Part shown: positions 20,995 through 28,699 of the stretch, piece by piece
Numbering within the stretch: position 1 is the stretch's first letter
Layout: every line of letters begins with the position of its first letter
Assembly: GCA_041476545.1 (NCBI GenBank)
Contig: JBGOTP010000008.1
Location: 1-32,502, forward strand
DNA from: JBGOTP01 sp041476545
Lineage (GTDB): Bacteria > Acidobacteriota > Vicinamibacteria > Vicinamibacterales > CAVVIG01
Direction of reading: 5' to 3'
Length of the DNA stretch: 32,502 nt
The notes under the pieces: model-generated
What the model saw: only the letters and a program-made list of their open reading frames with translations
Told to the model about the DNA's origin: nothing
The model's database searches: none
Made by a program: the position numbers and the translations under genes

Positions 20995-23469
20995 CTATTT
21001 GACCTTCTTCATCCATGCGAGGATCGGCCCAGACACCGACGCATCGGCGGTGTCGATGGAGAAAACCTCCGACATGTGGTTCTGCCGCTTCCCGAAGAGC
21101 ATGGTCGGACACTGAGCCTTGCCGATCCTGCACAGGTCATCGTGCAGCGTCTGATAGAAGTCGCTCATTGTGCCGTTGATTCCCGGATCGAGCTCCGCGC
21201 TGGCGAACAACAGCGCGACCTTCGTCTTCCTCAACTCGGGCAGGGCCGATCGCGCGAGCTGCGTTTCGGCGTCCACCGGTGCGCCGCGGCCGCGCCCAGC
21301 ACCCGTACCGCCGGCGCCTGTCCCTAGCCCAGGGGTTCCAGGAGCGGGGCCAACACCTCGCGCAGTACCTGCCGCCGGCCCTGAGGCTCCCGGAGCAGGA
21401 CCGCTACGGCCAGCCGGTGGCGTCATCCCACTCGGACCGACAATCGCACCGTCGCCAGCAGTTGGACCTCCAGCGCCGCACGTGCTACCCGCGGGCGATG
21501 GCGCAACGGCACCGGATGCACCAGCGGCGCCGCCCGCCCCGCGACCGGTACCAACGCCCGGCGTCATGAGCGGCGCCACGTTCCACTGTCCCGACATGAG
21601 AATCGCGCCCTTCACACCGACGCCCTTCGGTCCGTAAAGCTCTGGGCGACCGATGTACGTTCCCAGCGGCCCGTTGCCAGCGGAGTGCGCCCAGATAAAC
21701 ATGCGATTGGCGTTGCCCTTGTACTTGGCGATGTTCGCCTGCAACCACTGGATCACGAGCGAGACGTCTTTCGCGGGATCGTCCCAGTTCTGACCCGGAT
21801 GACGCTGCATGAGCACGCCGACCATGCCGTTCTTTGTGGCCCAGCGTCCGATGTTGTCGTAAAACGCGTTACCTTCTCTGACCTGCTGTTCGATTTTGTT
21901 ACCGCCGCCGCCCGGGACGTAGATCACCACTGGACGCGACCCGCCGCCCTTGTCGGCCGTGAAGACATCCACGAGGTCCTTGGGATTGGGCCCGAACGAC
22001 AAGTCGCGCTGGATGGTGATGCCGGGATACAACGGCGTCACGTTGCTGTTGTAGTCGTTGGCGGGCATGAGCGGTCTGTACAGTTTCGCCGTGCACGAAG
22101 GGTCGACCACCTGCCCGATCTTGAGCATTCCCTGGTAGATGTTCTCAGGTACCTGCGCGCTCGCCGATCCAGCGCCGACGACAACAATGGCGGCGACGGC
22201 CACGATCGCGCCAGGAAGCCCCGCGCGCAGTTTCCGGGGCGCCGTCTCTTTCAGAAACGCGCACACGACGACGCCGAGGACGACGCCGACGAGCGGCATC
22301 CACAGAATGTTCTGGATGCCGTAGTTCTGGCCGACGAAGCCGGCAATGCTCGGCGCGACGCCGCCGCCGAAAATTTCGCCCGCGCCGACGACGAGGCCGA
22401 TCGCGGAGGAGATAAGTCCCACAGGCGCTGATTCCGTTGAGATCGGACCGGTGATGAGCGCGACGTTACCGAGCGAGAAGAACGACACGAGGAACAGCAC
22501 GCCAAAGAGCGTCGCGGGATTTGGTCCGAGCTGCATGAAGAACCAGAGGGTGATGGCGGCGCCGAGAAACGCGAGGACGGCTGTCAGGCGCCGGCCGAGG
22601 ACGTCGGAGATGCCGGGCACACCAAACTGGCCGACGAATCCGCCGAAGCCGAGCGCCGAGGCGACGAATCCAATCTCCTGGGGACTCAGCTTGTTCCCCA
22701 TGACCGGCGCATCGGTGAGGTATGTCGGCAGCAGACCGCCAAGAACGAAGATGCACGACATGGCGCAGAAGAGGGCCAGCATGCAGAGGACGATGTTCTT
22801 GCTCTTGAGCACCGATCCCCACGCGGCCGTGTCGCCGTGACCGGCGGGCACCTCGCCGACGAGTTTTCCGCCTTGCGTCTGCCCCGGCTCGCGCAAGACC
22901 ACAGCCATCAGGATGCCGACGATGATGCCGGGAATCGCCACCGCCCAGAAGACCCAGCGCCATGATGGAACGACGAGAAGAAGCTGCGTCGCGATGATGG
23001 GTCCCAGGCCGAACCCGAACAGTGCGAAGCCGCTCTGCTGCAGACCTTGAAGGAATCCACGGCGCGACGGGTGCGCCGCCGCCGCTGTCGCCGCAAAACT
23101 CGTTGGGCAATACGAGCCTTCCATGAGGCCCATGAGCGCGCGAATCGAGAGGAGGCTCACAAAACCAGTGGCCATGCCCGAGAAACCCGACATCAGTGAA
23201 AACAACAGAATGGACGGAATCAGGATCTTTCTATGGCCGATCGTATCGGACAGACGTCCGCTGATGATGGCAAACACACCCCAGACAAGACCAAGGGCGC
23301 CAATGAGGTTACCGGCTTGCTGAACGCTGAGGCCCAGATCCTTCGTCATCGTCGGCAGCAACGGCGCGATGATCCAGCGGTCCAAGCCCACGAGACCGAA
23401 GCCGAGGCCGAGCAGCGTCGTCGCTTTCCATTCGTACGATGTGTCCCACCGCGTCTGTGCATCGGCCAT
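20995..23469 (-). CDS. MFS transporter fused to a predicted periplasmic alpha/beta-hydrolase
   Basis: This 824-aa protein has two complete modules. Residues 1-405 are a 12-segment MFS transporter (GLVGLDRWIIAPLLPTM; GRLSDTIGHRKILI). A basic linker (KETAPRKLR, 407-415) follows, then a hydrophobic stretch (418-434) ending in ASA-Q439, exactly like a signal peptide and its cleavage site. Residues of about 445-824 are an alpha/beta-hydrolase: oxyanion region YVPGGGGN, nucleophile Ser596 in AHSAGN, and probable Asp761 and His798. About 90 Gly/Ala/Pro-rich residues (636-727) interrupt the hydrolase. A twelve-span MFS ends in the cytoplasm, so a thirteenth in-to-out span would put the hydrolase in the periplasm. 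It is the last gene of the hydroquinone dioxygenase operon, so an aromatic ester is a plausible substrate. No in-frame ATG occurs at the junction. Confidence 0.88.
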   Translation of the reverse strand: MADAQTRWDTSYEWKATTLLGLGFGLVGLDRWIIAPLLPTMTKDLGLSVQQAGNLIGALGLVWGVFAIISGRLSDTIGHRKILIPSILLFSLMSGFSGMATGFVSLLSIRALMGLMEGSYCPTSFAATAAAAHPSRRGFLQGLQQSGFALFGFGLGPIIATQLLLVVPSWRWVFWAVAIPGIIVGILMAVVLREPGQTQGGKLVGEVPAGHGDTAAWGSVLKSKNIVLCMLALFCAMSCIFVLGGLLPTYLTDAPVMGNKLSPQEIGFVASALGFGGFVGQFGVPGISDVLGRRLTAVLAFLGAAITLWFFMQLGPNPATLFGVLFLVSFFSLGNVALITGPISTESAPVGLISSAIGLVVGAGEIFGGGVAPSIAGFVGQNYGIQNILWMPLVGVVLGVVVCAFLKETAPRKLRAGLPGAIVAVAAIVVVGAGSASAQVPENIYQGMLKIGQVVDPSCTAKLYRPLMPANDYNSNVTPLYPGITIQRDLSFGPNPKDLVDVFTADKGGGSRPVVIYVPGGGGNKIEQQVREGNAFYDNIGRWATKNGMVGVLMQRHPGQNWDDPAKDVSLVIQWLQANIAKYKGNANRMFIWAHSAGNGPLGTYIGRPELYGPKGVGVKGAILMSGQWNVAPLMTPGVGTGRGAGGAAGASGAVAPSPAGSTCGAGGPTAGDGAIVGPSGMTPPAGRSGPAPGASGPAAGTARGVGPAPGTPGLGTGAGGTGAGRGRGAPVDAETQLARSALPELRKTKVALLFASAELDPGINGTMSDFYQTLHDDLCRIGKAQCPTMLFGKRQNHMSEVFSIDTADASVSGPILAWMKKVK

Positions 23470-23532
23470 CGTTCGGGTTCCTCTCGATTCTTTGCTGTCG
23501 GGCCGCGAATCCGGCGGTTGGGCGCGGACGAA

Positions 23533-25038
23533 TCAGCGGCTGTAGAAAGGCGGGATCTGCGCGTCCACGTTGACCCAGACCGACTTGGTCGCGGTGTATT
23601 CGTGCATGGCCTCGAAGCCCATCTCGCGCCCGTATCCGGATTGGCCCACGCCCCCGAAAGGAGATCCCGGGTTGACCCGCTTGTACGAGTTGACCCAGAC
23701 CATGCCCGATCGCATGGCGGCCGCCATGCGGTGCGCGCGCTGGACGTCGGAGGTCCATAACCCGCCGCCCAGACCGTAGACGGTCGAGTTCGCCATCTCG
23801 ATCACCTCCCCTTCGTCCTTGAAGGTGGTGACACTGACAAAGGGGCCGAACACTTCTTCCTGGCACACACGATCCTGGGGCTTGGCGGTTACGACCGTTG
23901 GCTCGACGTAGCATCCGTTGCCGAGCGACGGATCGGCTGGCCGCTTGCCACCGGTGAGGACCGTGCTGCCTTGCTCGATGGCTATGTCGATGTAGGCGAG
24001 CACGCGGTCACGATGCCCGGGAGAGGTGAGCGGACCCATCTCCGTGGCCGGGTCGAGCGGATTGCCAAGGCGGATGGATCGCGCGAGCGTGACGAATCGA
24101 TCGAGGAATGCATCGGCGATGCGCTCGTGCAGGAACAGACGCGATCCCGCGATACAGGCCTGGCCCTGATTGTGAAAGATGGCGAAGGCCGATCCGCCGA
24201 CCGCCTTGTCAAGATTGGCATCGTCGAACACGATGTTCGCGCCCTTGCCGCCGAGCTCGAGTTGCACGCGCTTCAGGTTGCCGGCGGATGCGTGCACAAT
24301 CGATCGGCCGACGGCCGTTGAGCCCGTGAAGGCGATCTTGTCCACGCCCTGGTGTTCGGCCAGGCACTGGCCGGCCACCTTCCCATGGCCAGGCAGGATG
24401 TTGACGACACCTGGCGGGAATCCTACGTCCGCCATCAACTGCCCGATGCGCAAGGTGGAGAGCGGCGTGAGCTCGGCCGGCTTCAGCACGACCGTGTTGC
24501 CCGCGGCGAGCGCCGGTCCCATCTTCCAGCTCGTGAACATGAGCGGGAAATTCCAGGGGACGATCTGGCCGACAACACCGAGCGGTTCGCGGGTGACGTA
24601 GTTGAGGAACCCGGGATCGACGGGGATCACACTGCCTTGCACCTTGTCGGCCATGCCGCCGAAGTAGCGGAACGTGGCTGCGGTGCGAGGCACATCGAGC
24701 CCCCGGGTATCGCGAATGGGGTGCCCGGTATCGAGGCACTCGAGCCGGGCGAGCGCGTCGGCGTCGCGGTCGATGGCATCGGCGAGCTTCAGCAGCAGCC
24801 GGCCGCGATCGGCCGCGCTCGTGCGTTTCCAGGCCGGAAAGGCGCGCCGTGCCGAGACGACCGCACGATCGACGTCTTCCGAGGTGGCCTCGGCGACTTC
24901 AGCCAGCACGCTACCGTCGTGAGGATTGGTGACCGTGATGCGGCCGCCCCGGGCTGCGTCGACGAACTCGCCTCCGATGAACAGGCGATGCTCGATGCCG
25001 AGACCCGGGTCTACCGCGAGGGAGTCGCGTGGGCTCAA
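23533..25038 (-). CDS. Aldehyde dehydrogenase, probable 4-hydroxymuconic semialdehyde dehydrogenase
   Basis: This is a 501-aa NAD(P)-dependent aldehyde dehydrogenase of standard length. Visible landmarks are PWNFPLMFTSWKMGPALAAGN, the cofactor loop FTGSTAVGR, the general base Glu261 in LELGGKG, and the nucleophile Cys295 in NQGQACIAGSR. The EEVFGPFVSV block and the C-terminal FGGVGQSGYGREMG are also present. The only suitable start is TTG 25038, which overlaps the dioxygenase stop as TTGA; the reading frame further upstream runs inside that gene. In hydroquinone operons the enzyme beside the dioxygenase oxidises 4-hydroxymuconic semialdehyde to maleylacetate, which fits position and family. 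Sequence alone would not separate it from other ALDHs. Confidence 0.9.
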   Translation of the reverse strand: MSPRDSLAVDPGLGIEHRLFIGGEFVDAARGGRITVTNPHDGSVLAEVAEATSEDVDRAVVSARRAFPAWKRTSAADRGRLLLKLADAIDRDADALARLECLDTGHPIRDTRGLDVPRTAATFRYFGGMADKVQGSVIPVDPGFLNYVTREPLGVVGQIVPWNFPLMFTSWKMGPALAAGNTVVLKPAELTPLSTLRIGQLMADVGFPPGVVNILPGHGKVAGQCLAEHQGVDKIAFTGSTAVGRSIVHASAGNLKRVQLELGGKGANIVFDDANLDKAVGGSAFAIFHNQGQACIAGSRLFLHERIADAFLDRFVTLARSIRLGNPLDPATEMGPLTSPGHRDRVLAYIDIAIEQGSTVLTGGKRPADPSLGNGCYVEPTVVTAKPQDRVCQEEVFGPFVSVTTFKDEGEVIEMANSTVYGLGGGLWTSDVQRAHRMAAAMRSGMVWVNSYKRVNPGSPFGGVGQSGYGREMGFEAMHEYTATKSVWVNVDAQIPPFYSR

Positions 25039-26009
25039 AACTCCACCGGGTAGGGCTTGAGCTCGCCGCGCTGGTAGCGATCCGGGAGCGAACCGTCGTT
25101 GTTCTCCCAGACGAGCAGCATCGATCGCTTGGGCGAGTAGCCCTTGTGTCGGATGTCGGCCGGCATCGCGGCGACGTCGCCCGCCTTCATGATGACCTTG
25201 GCGCGCGGCCGTCCGGTCCGTCCGTCTTCGACGTCCCAGATGATTTCGTCTGTCGCTTGCACGAACCACTCCACGCGATCGTTGCCGTGGAAGATCGGCA
25301 GGATCTGTTCCTCTGTCGTGGGGCACATCAGGCTGTCGCCAACGGCCGAGCAGACCGACGGATTCCACGTGACGTCGGAGCGCGAGAGATAGGCGAAGAG
25401 ATTGAAGGCGTGGACCTCGCCTTCGAAACCCTTCTCTGCGTGGATCTCGGGGGCATCCTGCGGCACATCGAGGAACTGGCGGTTGATGGGGTAGCCGTTC
25501 GCGTCGGTACGGTACGCCGCGTCGCCCGGAAGGCCGACCATGCGGTTGGCCACCACACGCTCGCGCTTGATCGCCTTCCTGTTGCTGCCGTGCTTGGGGC
25601 CGAAGGGTTTCCCGGTTTCGTCGGGCGCGGCGAAGGGATCGAAGCCCTCGTTGGTCCAATCCTCGAGAATCTGCTCGAACGTGGCCTTCAAGTCCTTCGC
25701 GTCGAAGCGGTGCACGTAGTGGCGGTTGCCGCTCCGGTACGCCTCATTGAAGAGGCCGATGAAGAGGTCCACCGTACCGTAGTGATTGACGGTGCCGAGC
25801 ACCGCGTCGAAGTTCACGGTGCCGTAGAAGAATCCCCAGGCGACGTCACGCATGATGGCGCGCAGGAAGGCGTCGATCGGCATGATGTGGCGCCCGCCCG
25901 GATAGTAGATGTGCGCGAAGTATTCGTCGCGGGTGAAACGGAACTCGCCAATCGAAAAAGACTGGTAGCCGAGGGCGTTGGTCATCTCGGCAGAGGCTGC
26001 GGGGCTCAT
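25035..26009 (-). CDS. Hydroquinone 1,2-dioxygenase, large subunit
   Basis: This 324-aa protein resembles the large (beta) subunit of the two-component Fe(II) hydroquinone dioxygenases (HapD and PnpE-like, about 38 kDa). These open the ring of hydroquinone to 4-hydroxymuconic semialdehyde. The basis is overall length, the FFYGTVNFDAVLGTVNHYGTVDLFIGLFNEAYR region, and the C-terminal cupin-like part (AGDVAAMPADIRHKGYSPKRSMLLVWENNDG). It is not the extradiol vicinal oxygen chelate type. GGAG lies six bases upstream of ATG 26009. The small subunit gene precedes it and the semialdehyde dehydrogenase follows with a 4-base overlap, the order expected for a hydroquinone operon. I identify it from memory of the family, not from an alignment. 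Confidence 0.85.
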   Translation of the reverse strand: MSPAASAEMTNALGYQSFSIGEFRFTRDEYFAHIYYPGGRHIMPIDAFLRAIMRDVAWGFFYGTVNFDAVLGTVNHYGTVDLFIGLFNEAYRSGNRHYVHRFDAKDLKATFEQILEDWTNEGFDPFAAPDETGKPFGPKHGSNRKAIKRERVVANRMVGLPGDAAYRTDANGYPINRQFLDVPQDAPEIHAEKGFEGEVHAFNLFAYLSRSDVTWNPSVCSAVGDSLMCPTTEEQILPIFHGNDRVEWFVQATDEIIWDVEDGRTGRPRAKVIMKAGDVAAMPADIRHKGYSPKRSMLLVWENNDGSLPDRYQRGELKPYPVEF

Positions 26010-26078
26010 GAAAATCTCCTTCGTCGGAACAGAGGGAACAATGATGGCGCGGACATCAGTATTCGGGTGTCCAGGGGC

Positions 26079-26576
26079 TTAGGCCGTCTGGCAGATCTCA
26101 GCCCAGCGCTCGACCGTGCAGTCGCCCTTCAGCGTCTGGAGCAGCAGCACGCCGGGCTTGGCGCTGCGAAACTGATATGCCGAACCTTTGGGGAGGAGCG
26201 CCATGTGGCCGCGCCGCACCTTGAGCCATCCCATCGTGCGACCTTTGGGCTCGGCCGCCAGTTTCACGGAGCCTTCCTTGCCCTCCGCGACCACCGGTTG
26301 ATCGGGCTTGAGCAGGTGCACTTCGATCTCGCCGTCCATGACGAGGGCGGCCTCGTCGTGCGCCGCCGCGAACCACGGCGACGCGCCTTCGGCGCGGATC
26401 GCTTCGAGCACGTATTTCAGATTCTGTCCCACGCAGACTTTTTCGTACGGTTTCGACGTGGACGCGACCTCGAAAACGTTCGAGTGGACGTAATGTTTCG
26501 GGTTGTCGTCGATGACGTCGACGCGCCCCTTTTCATAGTGGTTCAGTGAGCCAAAGACGGTCGGCTGCTTGCTCAT
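26079..26576 (-). CDS. Hydroquinone 1,2-dioxygenase, small subunit
   Basis: This 165-aa cupin-type protein matches the size (about 18 kDa) and style of the small (alpha) subunit of hydroquinone dioxygenase (HapC-like). The start is set at ATG 26576 (MSKQPTVFGSLNHYEKG), with GAGGGG just upstream. An upstream in-frame ATG would add 18 residues unlike the rest. The segment WFAAAHDEAALVMDGEIEVHLL looks like a cupin motif 1 with possible metal-site His and Glu. GHMALLPKGSAYQF is the second part of the barrel. It lies 69 bases upstream of the large-subunit gene, in the same direction. Both subunits are needed for activity in the characterised enzymes. Confidence 0.83.
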   Translation of the reverse strand: MSKQPTVFGSLNHYEKGRVDVIDDNPKHYVHSNVFEVASTSKPYEKVCVGQNLKYVLEAIRAEGASPWFAAAHDEAALVMDGEIEVHLLKPDQPVVAEGKEGSVKLAAEPKGRTMGWLKVRRGHMALLPKGSAYQFRSAKPGVLLLQTLKGDCTVERWAEICQTA

Positions 26577-26622
26577 GTGCCCCTCGTTCGATGCCGGCGA
26601 TTCGGTGTGCCGCGTGAGTTCG

Positions 26623-26647
26623 GCGTTCATCCGGGAAGAATGAACGC
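26623..26647. promoter_or_regulatory. Inverted repeat upstream of the hydroquinone dioxygenase operon, candidate operator
   Basis: GCGTTCAT (26623-26630) and ATGAACGC (26640-26647) are perfect inverted copies separated by nine bases. They lie 47-71 bases upstream of the small-subunit ATG, where a regulator of the operon would bind. The spacing suits a dimeric DNA-binding protein. No link to the GntR protein in this window is proven. Confidence 0.4.
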
Positions 26648-26812
26648 ATCTATATACACCGGTTGCGGGACCGAAGTCCAGGGACGCGCGTCGAAATCTG
26701 ATGCACCAGATGTGTGGTACGCGCCGCTTGCGCGACCGGCACCAGGCGACGGCGGATCTTCACCGCCGGCTGCGAAAGGATGTTATCCTTCTTCGCCGCC
26801 GGTGCCTTTTTT
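26646..26812 (+). ncRNA. Candidate structured RNA or leader ending in a terminator
   Basis: The 355-base space between the divergent operons contains consecutive hairpins. GGAC-CGAA-GTCC lies at 26668-26679. A two-part stem has GCGCGT/ACGCGC (26686-26691 with 26719-26724) enclosing ATCTG/CAGAT (26696-26700 with 26707-26711). CGGCGG/CCGCCG pairs 26750-26755 with 26763-26768. A terminator follows. The CGGCGG hairpin and the terminator stem compete for the same bases (26763-26768), as in attenuators. There is no gene upstream on this strand for the terminator to serve. The 5' end is not known. No riboswitch class is recognised, and a short RNA gene is equally possible. Confidence 0.45.
26761..26812 (+). 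terminator. Rho-independent terminator upstream of the DUF6644 operon
   Basis: Outer stem CACCGCCGGC (26761-26770) pairs with GCCGCCGGTG (26795-26804) at nine of ten positions. Inner stem AAGGAT (26776-26781) pairs with ATCCTT (26785-26790) around loop GTT. Six T (26807-26812) follow two bases later. It acts on the plus strand only and stands 119 bases before ATG 26932. Confidence 0.7.
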
Positions 26813-26910
26813 CGAGTGTGCACCTGGCAATCCCGGTCCGGACGAGGCGGGATCGGCAGGCGGCTCATGGCCCCGGGAGGCGAGGACGGCGGCCGTCGAG
26901 ACGCATTTAT

Positions 26911-26920
26911 TGATATATCA
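26911..26920. promoter_or_regulatory. AT-rich 10-bp palindrome before the first DUF6644 gene
   Basis: TGATATATCA is a perfect palindrome 11 bases before ATG 26932, in an otherwise GC-rich region. It overlaps the expected ribosome-binding position. It could be a repressor site or part of a -10 region. GntR-family operators are often short palindromes of this kind, but nothing here ties one to it. Confidence 0.25.
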
Positions 26921-26931
26921 GAAAGACGCCC

Positions 26932-27444
26932 ATGGATTTTCTCGTCTGGGTCGAGAACTGGCCGTTCAGCATCTGGGTGCGCGAGTCGGGCACGCTGCTC
27001 GCGTATCCGACGATCCTGTTTCTCCATACCGTCGGGTTGTCGATTGTGGTCGGCATCAGCGCGGCGATTGCCTTGCGTGTCCTCGGCGTGGCGCGGGCCA
27101 TCCCGCTCCCGCCGCTCGCCAGCTTCTATCGTCTGCTCTGGGCGGGCTTCTGGGTGAATGCGCTGTCGGGGGCCGCGCTGCTCGCCGCGGATGCGACCAC
27201 GAAACTCACCAACCCCGTTTTTTATATCAAGATGGCTTGTGTTGCCCTGGCCATGTTTGCCACCGTGCGGCTGCGGCGCAGCCTGTCCGCCCGGCTGAAT
27301 CAGGTTGGCGCACGTGAGCCAGGACGGTTTCTGGCCGCCGCATCCCTGGCGCTGTGGGTGGGCGCCGTCACGGCGGGACGGTTGATGGCGTACATCGGGC
27401 CCGTGTCGGGCGCGCCGGGGTTGACGAACAAATTCGGGCGATAA
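26932..27444 (+). CDS. DUF6644-like membrane protein, first copy
   Basis: This 170-aa integral membrane protein has about four hydrophobic segments, near residues 20-50, 62-86, 96-116 and 138-158. The pattern ILFLHTVGLSIVVGISAAIALRVLGVARAIPLPPLASFYRLLWAGFWVNALSGAALLAAD looks like the DUF6644 group of small bacterial membrane proteins. A His-Thr-Val in the first segment and an Arg-Leu-Met-Ala-Tyr-Ile-Gly-Pro near the end are shared in form with the next gene, so the two are tandem paralogues. No biochemical function is known to me. The gene lies downstream of a terminator-bearing leader and divergent from the hydroquinone dioxygenase operon. Confidence 0.75.
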   Translation: MDFLVWVENWPFSIWVRESGTLLAYPTILFLHTVGLSIVVGISAAIALRVLGVARAIPLPPLASFYRLLWAGFWVNALSGAALLAADATTKLTNPVFYIKMACVALAMFATVRLRRSLSARLNQVGAREPGRFLAAASLALWVGAVTAGRLMAYIGPVSGAPGLTNKFGR

Positions 27445-27456
27445 GACCTGTCCCCT

Positions 27457-27954
27457 ATGGTGCACGCCTTCGGTACCTGGCTTCACGGAACCTCGCTGTC
27501 CTGGGCGATGTCGGGCGGCTATCCCTGGCTGTGGCCCGCCTGCGAAACACTCCATTTCATCGGCCTGGCGCTCCTCGTCGGCGTTGCCGGTCTCCTCGAT
27601 TTACGGATGATCGGGATGGCGAAGGGCATCCCCCTCGCCGGGTTCGATCGGCTGATGCCCTGGGCGATCGCCGGATTCGCCATCAACGCGGTGACCGGGT
27701 TCCTCTTCTTCTCCGGCGATCCGTTCCAGTACCTGAATAACGTCGCGTTCTGGATGAAGATGCTGTTCATCGCGCTCGCGGGGCTCAATGTTCTGCTCTT
27801 CTATGTCACCGGACTCCACCGCCGCGTGCACGCGACGGGCGCCGGGGAGGATGCGCCTACCGGCGCGAGGATCGTCGGCGCGGTCTCGCTGTTCCTCTGG
27901 ATCGGCGTGATGTACTGGGGCCGGATGCTGCCGTTCATCGGAAATGCCTTCTGA
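27457..27954 (+). CDS. DUF6644-like membrane protein, second copy
   Basis: This 165-aa protein is 12 bases downstream of its paralogue. Shared layout includes ETLHFIGLALLVGVAGLLDLRMIGMAKGIPLAGFDRLMPWAIAGFAINAVTGFLFFSGDP, then FWMKMLFIALAGLNVLLF, and a closing LFLWIGVMYWGRMLPFIG. A conserved His sits in the first membrane segment (LHFIG here, LHTVG in the first copy). The pair may make a heterodimer. The next gene, a response regulator, may start at an ATG overlapping the end of this one, so the membrane pair and the two-component system are probably one transcript. Confidence 0.78.
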   Translation: MVHAFGTWLHGTSLSWAMSGGYPWLWPACETLHFIGLALLVGVAGLLDLRMIGMAKGIPLAGFDRLMPWAIAGFAINAVTGFLFFSGDPFQYLNNVAFWMKMLFIALAGLNVLLFYVTGLHRRVHATGAGEDAPTGARIVGAVSLFLWIGVMYWGRMLPFIGNAF

Positions 27955-28015
27955 CCACTTGATGCCCGAACCCGTGTGGTCCGCCGCCGACGCGCAGGGA
28001 CCGGCCGCCGGCCGG

Positions 28016-28699
28016 ATGCGGATTCTTGTCGTTGAAGATGATCGCAAGGTCGCCCAGGCGCTGCGCGAGGGCCTGGAAGACGAGGGACACGCCCCGGTCG
28101 TCGAGTACACAGGTGACGCGGCATTCGTTCGCATCGGCGTCGAACCGTTCGACGTCATCCTGCTCGACCTGACGCTTCCGGGCCGGGACGGCCTGCAGAT
28201 TCTCAGGGCGATACGCGATCGCGGCGTGAAGACGCCCGTGCTGGTGCTGACCGCCCGCGACACGCTCGACGATCGGGTCAAGGGGCTGGACAGTGGCGCC
28301 GACGACTATCTCGTCAAACCGTTCGCATTCGCGGAGGTGGTCGCGCGCATGCGCGCCCTGGTCCGGCGCGGACGCGCCGCGGAACCGGTCCGTCTCAGTG
28401 CCGGCGATCTCGACATGGATCTGGTGACGCGCAGGGTGACGCATGCCGGCCGCGCGGTCGAGCTCACGCTCCGGGAATTCGAGATCCTCGAATATCTGCT
28501 TCGGCATCAGGGGCAGGTGGTGTCGCGCGATGTGCTCGCCCGTGACGTGTGGAAGGAATCCGCGCGCAGTATCACACTGAACAACGTGATCGATGTCCAT
28601 ATGACGAGACTGCGCCGAAAGCTCGACGCCGACTCGCCGGCCCGGTCGATCCAGACGATTCGCGGTGTCGGCTTCGTGCTGCGGGACGGCGGGTCATGA
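28016..28699 (+). CDS. Two-component response regulator, OmpR/PhoB family
   Basis: This transcription factor has a receiver domain (residues 1-112) with acidic pocket VVEDD, phospho-acceptor Asp51 in ILLDLTLPG, and Lys in DYLVKPFAFAE. The C-terminal winged helix (about 128-225) reads VELTLREFEILEYLLRHQGQVVSRDVLARDVWKE, then NNVIDVHMTRLRRKLD and IQTIRGVGFVL. The start MRILVVEDD (28016) is the family's usual beginning. ATGs at 27944 and 27962 would add a non-conserved N-terminal stretch and cannot be excluded. Its stop overlaps the kinase start as ATGA. The target genes are not known. Confidence 0.94.
   Translation: MRILVVEDDRKVAQALREGLEDEGHAPVVEYTGDAAFVRIGVEPFDVILLDLTLPGRDGLQILRAIRDRGVKTPVLVLTARDTLDDRVKGLDSGADDYLVKPFAFAEVVARMRALVRRGRAAEPVRLSAGDLDMDLVTRRVTHAGRAVELTLREFEILEYLLRHQGQVVSRDVLARDVWKESARSITLNNVIDVHMTRLRRKLDADSPARSIQTIRGVGFVLRDGGS

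Noticed and set aside
25039..25659. N-terminal extension of the aldehyde dehydrogenase frame
   Set aside because: It lies within the dioxygenase large-subunit gene and has no ALDH character. TTG 25038 gives the standard ALDH length.
26646..26707. tRNA-like element: GCATC near the start, GATGC followed by ACCA at the end
   Set aside because: It is only about 62 bases long, with no proper anticodon arm, D arm or TTCRANY loop. The end pairing is five bases. It is better explained as part of the hairpin-rich intergenic region.
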